DNA from: Actinomycetes bacterium
GTDB taxonomy: Bacteria; Actinomycetota; Actinomycetes; Propionibacteriales; Propionibacteriaceae
Length of the DNA stretch: 5,373 nt
Direction: 5' to 3'
NCBI GenBank assembly: GCA_009785885.1
Contig: WQUE01000135.1
Location: 1 to 5,373, forward strand
This document shows, piece by piece, positions 4,277 through 5,373 of this stretch (positions within the stretch are counted from its first letter, which is position 1; every line of letters begins with the position of its first letter). The position numbers and the translations under genes are program-made. The notes under the pieces are model-generated. The model did no database searches. It worked only from the letters and a program-made list of their open reading frames with translations, and was not told where the DNA came from.

Positions 4277-5373
4277 TCACACGCGTGCGACGGTGAAGCG
4301 GGCGCCGAGGCCGTCCTCGCCGAAGACGGACGTGCCGTCGGCGGGCGCCAGCACCGCGTCCTCCGACATCGCTGTGGCCAGCACCTCGGCGGCGATCTCG
4401 TCGGCGTGGGCGCGGATGGCTTGTGCGGTGGTCTCGTCGGAGGCGGCCCACACCAGACGGATCCGGTCGGACACGTCGAAGCCGCTGGCCTTGCGGGCGT
4501 CCTGGACGGCGCGGACGACCTCGCGGGCCACGCCGGCGGCGACGAGGGCAGGGGTGAGTTCCAGGTCGAGGGCGATGGTCTCGCCGTTGTCCTCCAGCAC
4601 GGACCAGCCCTCCCGCGGACGCTCGGTCAGCAGCACGTCGTCGCTTGTCAGCTCGACCTGCCCGAGTCCGGGCACGTCGAGACGGGCGGTCCCGCCCCCG
4701 GCCAGGGACGCGGCGAGCCGGGACGCGTCGGCGTCCGCGATCGCTCCCGCGACGAGCGGGGTCTGCTGCCCGAACCGCTTGCCCAGGATGCGGAAGTTGC
4801 CCTTCGCGGTGTGGTCGACGACGTCGCCGGCGGCGCGGAACGTCCCCAACTGCCCGACGTTCAGCTCGGCGAGGATCTCGGCCCTCAGCTCGTCCGAGAG
4901 CGCCGCGAGGCTGCGTTCCGACACGAGCGCGCGGGCCAGCGGCTGGCGAGTCTTGAGCTTCGCCTCGGCGCGGGCCGCGCGTCCCAGCTCGACGAGCTGG
5001 CGGGCGAGCGCCATCGACGATTCCAGCGGCTCGTCGATCAGCGCCTCGTCCGCGACGGGCCAGGACGTCAGGTGGACCGACGCCGCGCCGCCGTCCGTCC
5101 CGGAGGCGACGTACAGGTCCTGCCAGACCCGCTCGGTGATGAACGGCGTCAGCGGCGCCATCAGCCGCGTGAGAAGGCCCAACACCTCGTGCAGCGTCCA
5201 CAGCGCGGACGGGTCGCCGTCCCAGAAGCGCCGCCGGGACCGCCGGACGTACCAGTTCGACGCCTCGTCGACGAACGCCGAGATCGCCGCGCCGGCGTGC
5301 TGGGTGTCGAAGTCCTCGTAGCGGGCCGTGACCTCGCGCACGAGCCGGTGCGCCCTTGACAGCAACCAGCGGT
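4277..5373 (-). CDS. ileS: Isoleucyl-tRNA synthetase, C-terminal part (continues beyond the right edge)
   Basis: The C-terminal ~365 residues of the class Ia enzyme that charges tRNA-Ile with isoleucine; full-length actinobacterial proteins are near 1,050 residues. The part present begins in the anticodon-binding helical domain (RWLLSRAHRLVREVTARYEDFDTQ, with the usual NWYVRRSRRRFW and a LLTRLMAPLTPFITERVWQDLY helix). It continues through AEAKLKTRQPLARALV into the long C-terminal extension found in eukaryote-like type 2 enzymes (DUF5915). There are no cysteines in this segment, so the zinc-binding C-terminal cluster of type 1 IleRS is absent, which supports type 2. The catalytic HIGH and KMSKS motifs lie outside the window. 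The stop is TGA at 4279-4277. GC is very high and the frame is uninterrupted. Confidence 0.95.
   Translation of the reverse strand, partial: RWLLSRAHRLVREVTARYEDFDTQHAGAAISAFVDEASNWYVRRSRRRFWDGDPSALWTLHEVLGLLTRLMAPLTPFITERVWQDLYVASGTDGGAASVHLTSWPVADEALIDEPLESSMALARQLVELGRAARAEAKLKTRQPLARALVSERSLAALSDELRAEILAELNVGQLGTFRAAGDVVDHTAKGNFRILGKRFGQQTPLVAGAIADADASRLAASLAGGGTARLDVPGLGQVELTSDDVLLTERPREGWSVLEDNGETIALDLELTPALVAAGVAREVVRAVQDARKASGFDVSDRIRLVWAASDETTAQAIRAHADEIAAEVLATAMSEDAVLAPADGTSVFGEDGLGARFTVARV

Noticed and set aside
4265..5359. Long open frames opposite or out of frame with ileS, both strands
   Set aside because: The IleRS frame is unmistakable over the whole stretch; the others are low-complexity shadows.

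Overview
The window comes from a high-GC actinobacterium. GC is very high in the coding DNA on the right, every convincing intact gene is on the minus strand, and the right edge carries the C-terminal part of a eukaryote-like (type 2) isoleucyl-tRNA synthetase of the kind common in Actinomycetota. The genus cannot be fixed from this window.

Layout from left to right. Positions 1-304 hold no gene I can support, but contain two exact 9-bp DnaA boxes and a hairpin. Positions 305-3163 form a compact minus-strand cassette, transcribed right to left: a radical SAM/SPASM peptide maturase (1875-3163), a 24-residue peptide gene with a near-ideal ribosome binding site (1768-1842), a strong GC hairpin (1701-1744), and a 12-TM major facilitator exporter (305-1672). 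Positions 3164-3306 are non-coding upstream DNA. Positions about 3307-4260 are a graveyard of three unrelated gene remnants: the C-terminus of a BadF/BcrA-type N-acetylglucosamine kinase (+), an internally deleted GNAT acetyltransferase (-), and the C-terminus of a class I methyltransferase (+). An AT-richer patch of TGACA/TGTCA repeats lies between the first two. ileS then runs off the right edge.

The main discovery is the cassette. Its order, maturase, tiny peptide, exporter, is what a ribosomally made, radical-SAM-modified peptide (RiPP) system looks like. The peptide has two cysteines (Cys11 and Cys17 in CFGKQPC), consistent with thioether or another radical crosslink, and does not match any RiPP precursor family I recognise. 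The maturase reading frame is broken by one base at a run of nine C residues (sense strand) just upstream of the CxxxCxxC motif. This could be a sequencing error, an inactivating mutation, a phase-variable ON/OFF switch, or a site of programmed -1 slippage. The maturase and peptide region has visibly lower GC than ileS (28 of 60 bases at 2341-2400 against 51 of 60 at 4681-4740), and it borders a zone of broken genes, so acquisition by transfer is plausible.
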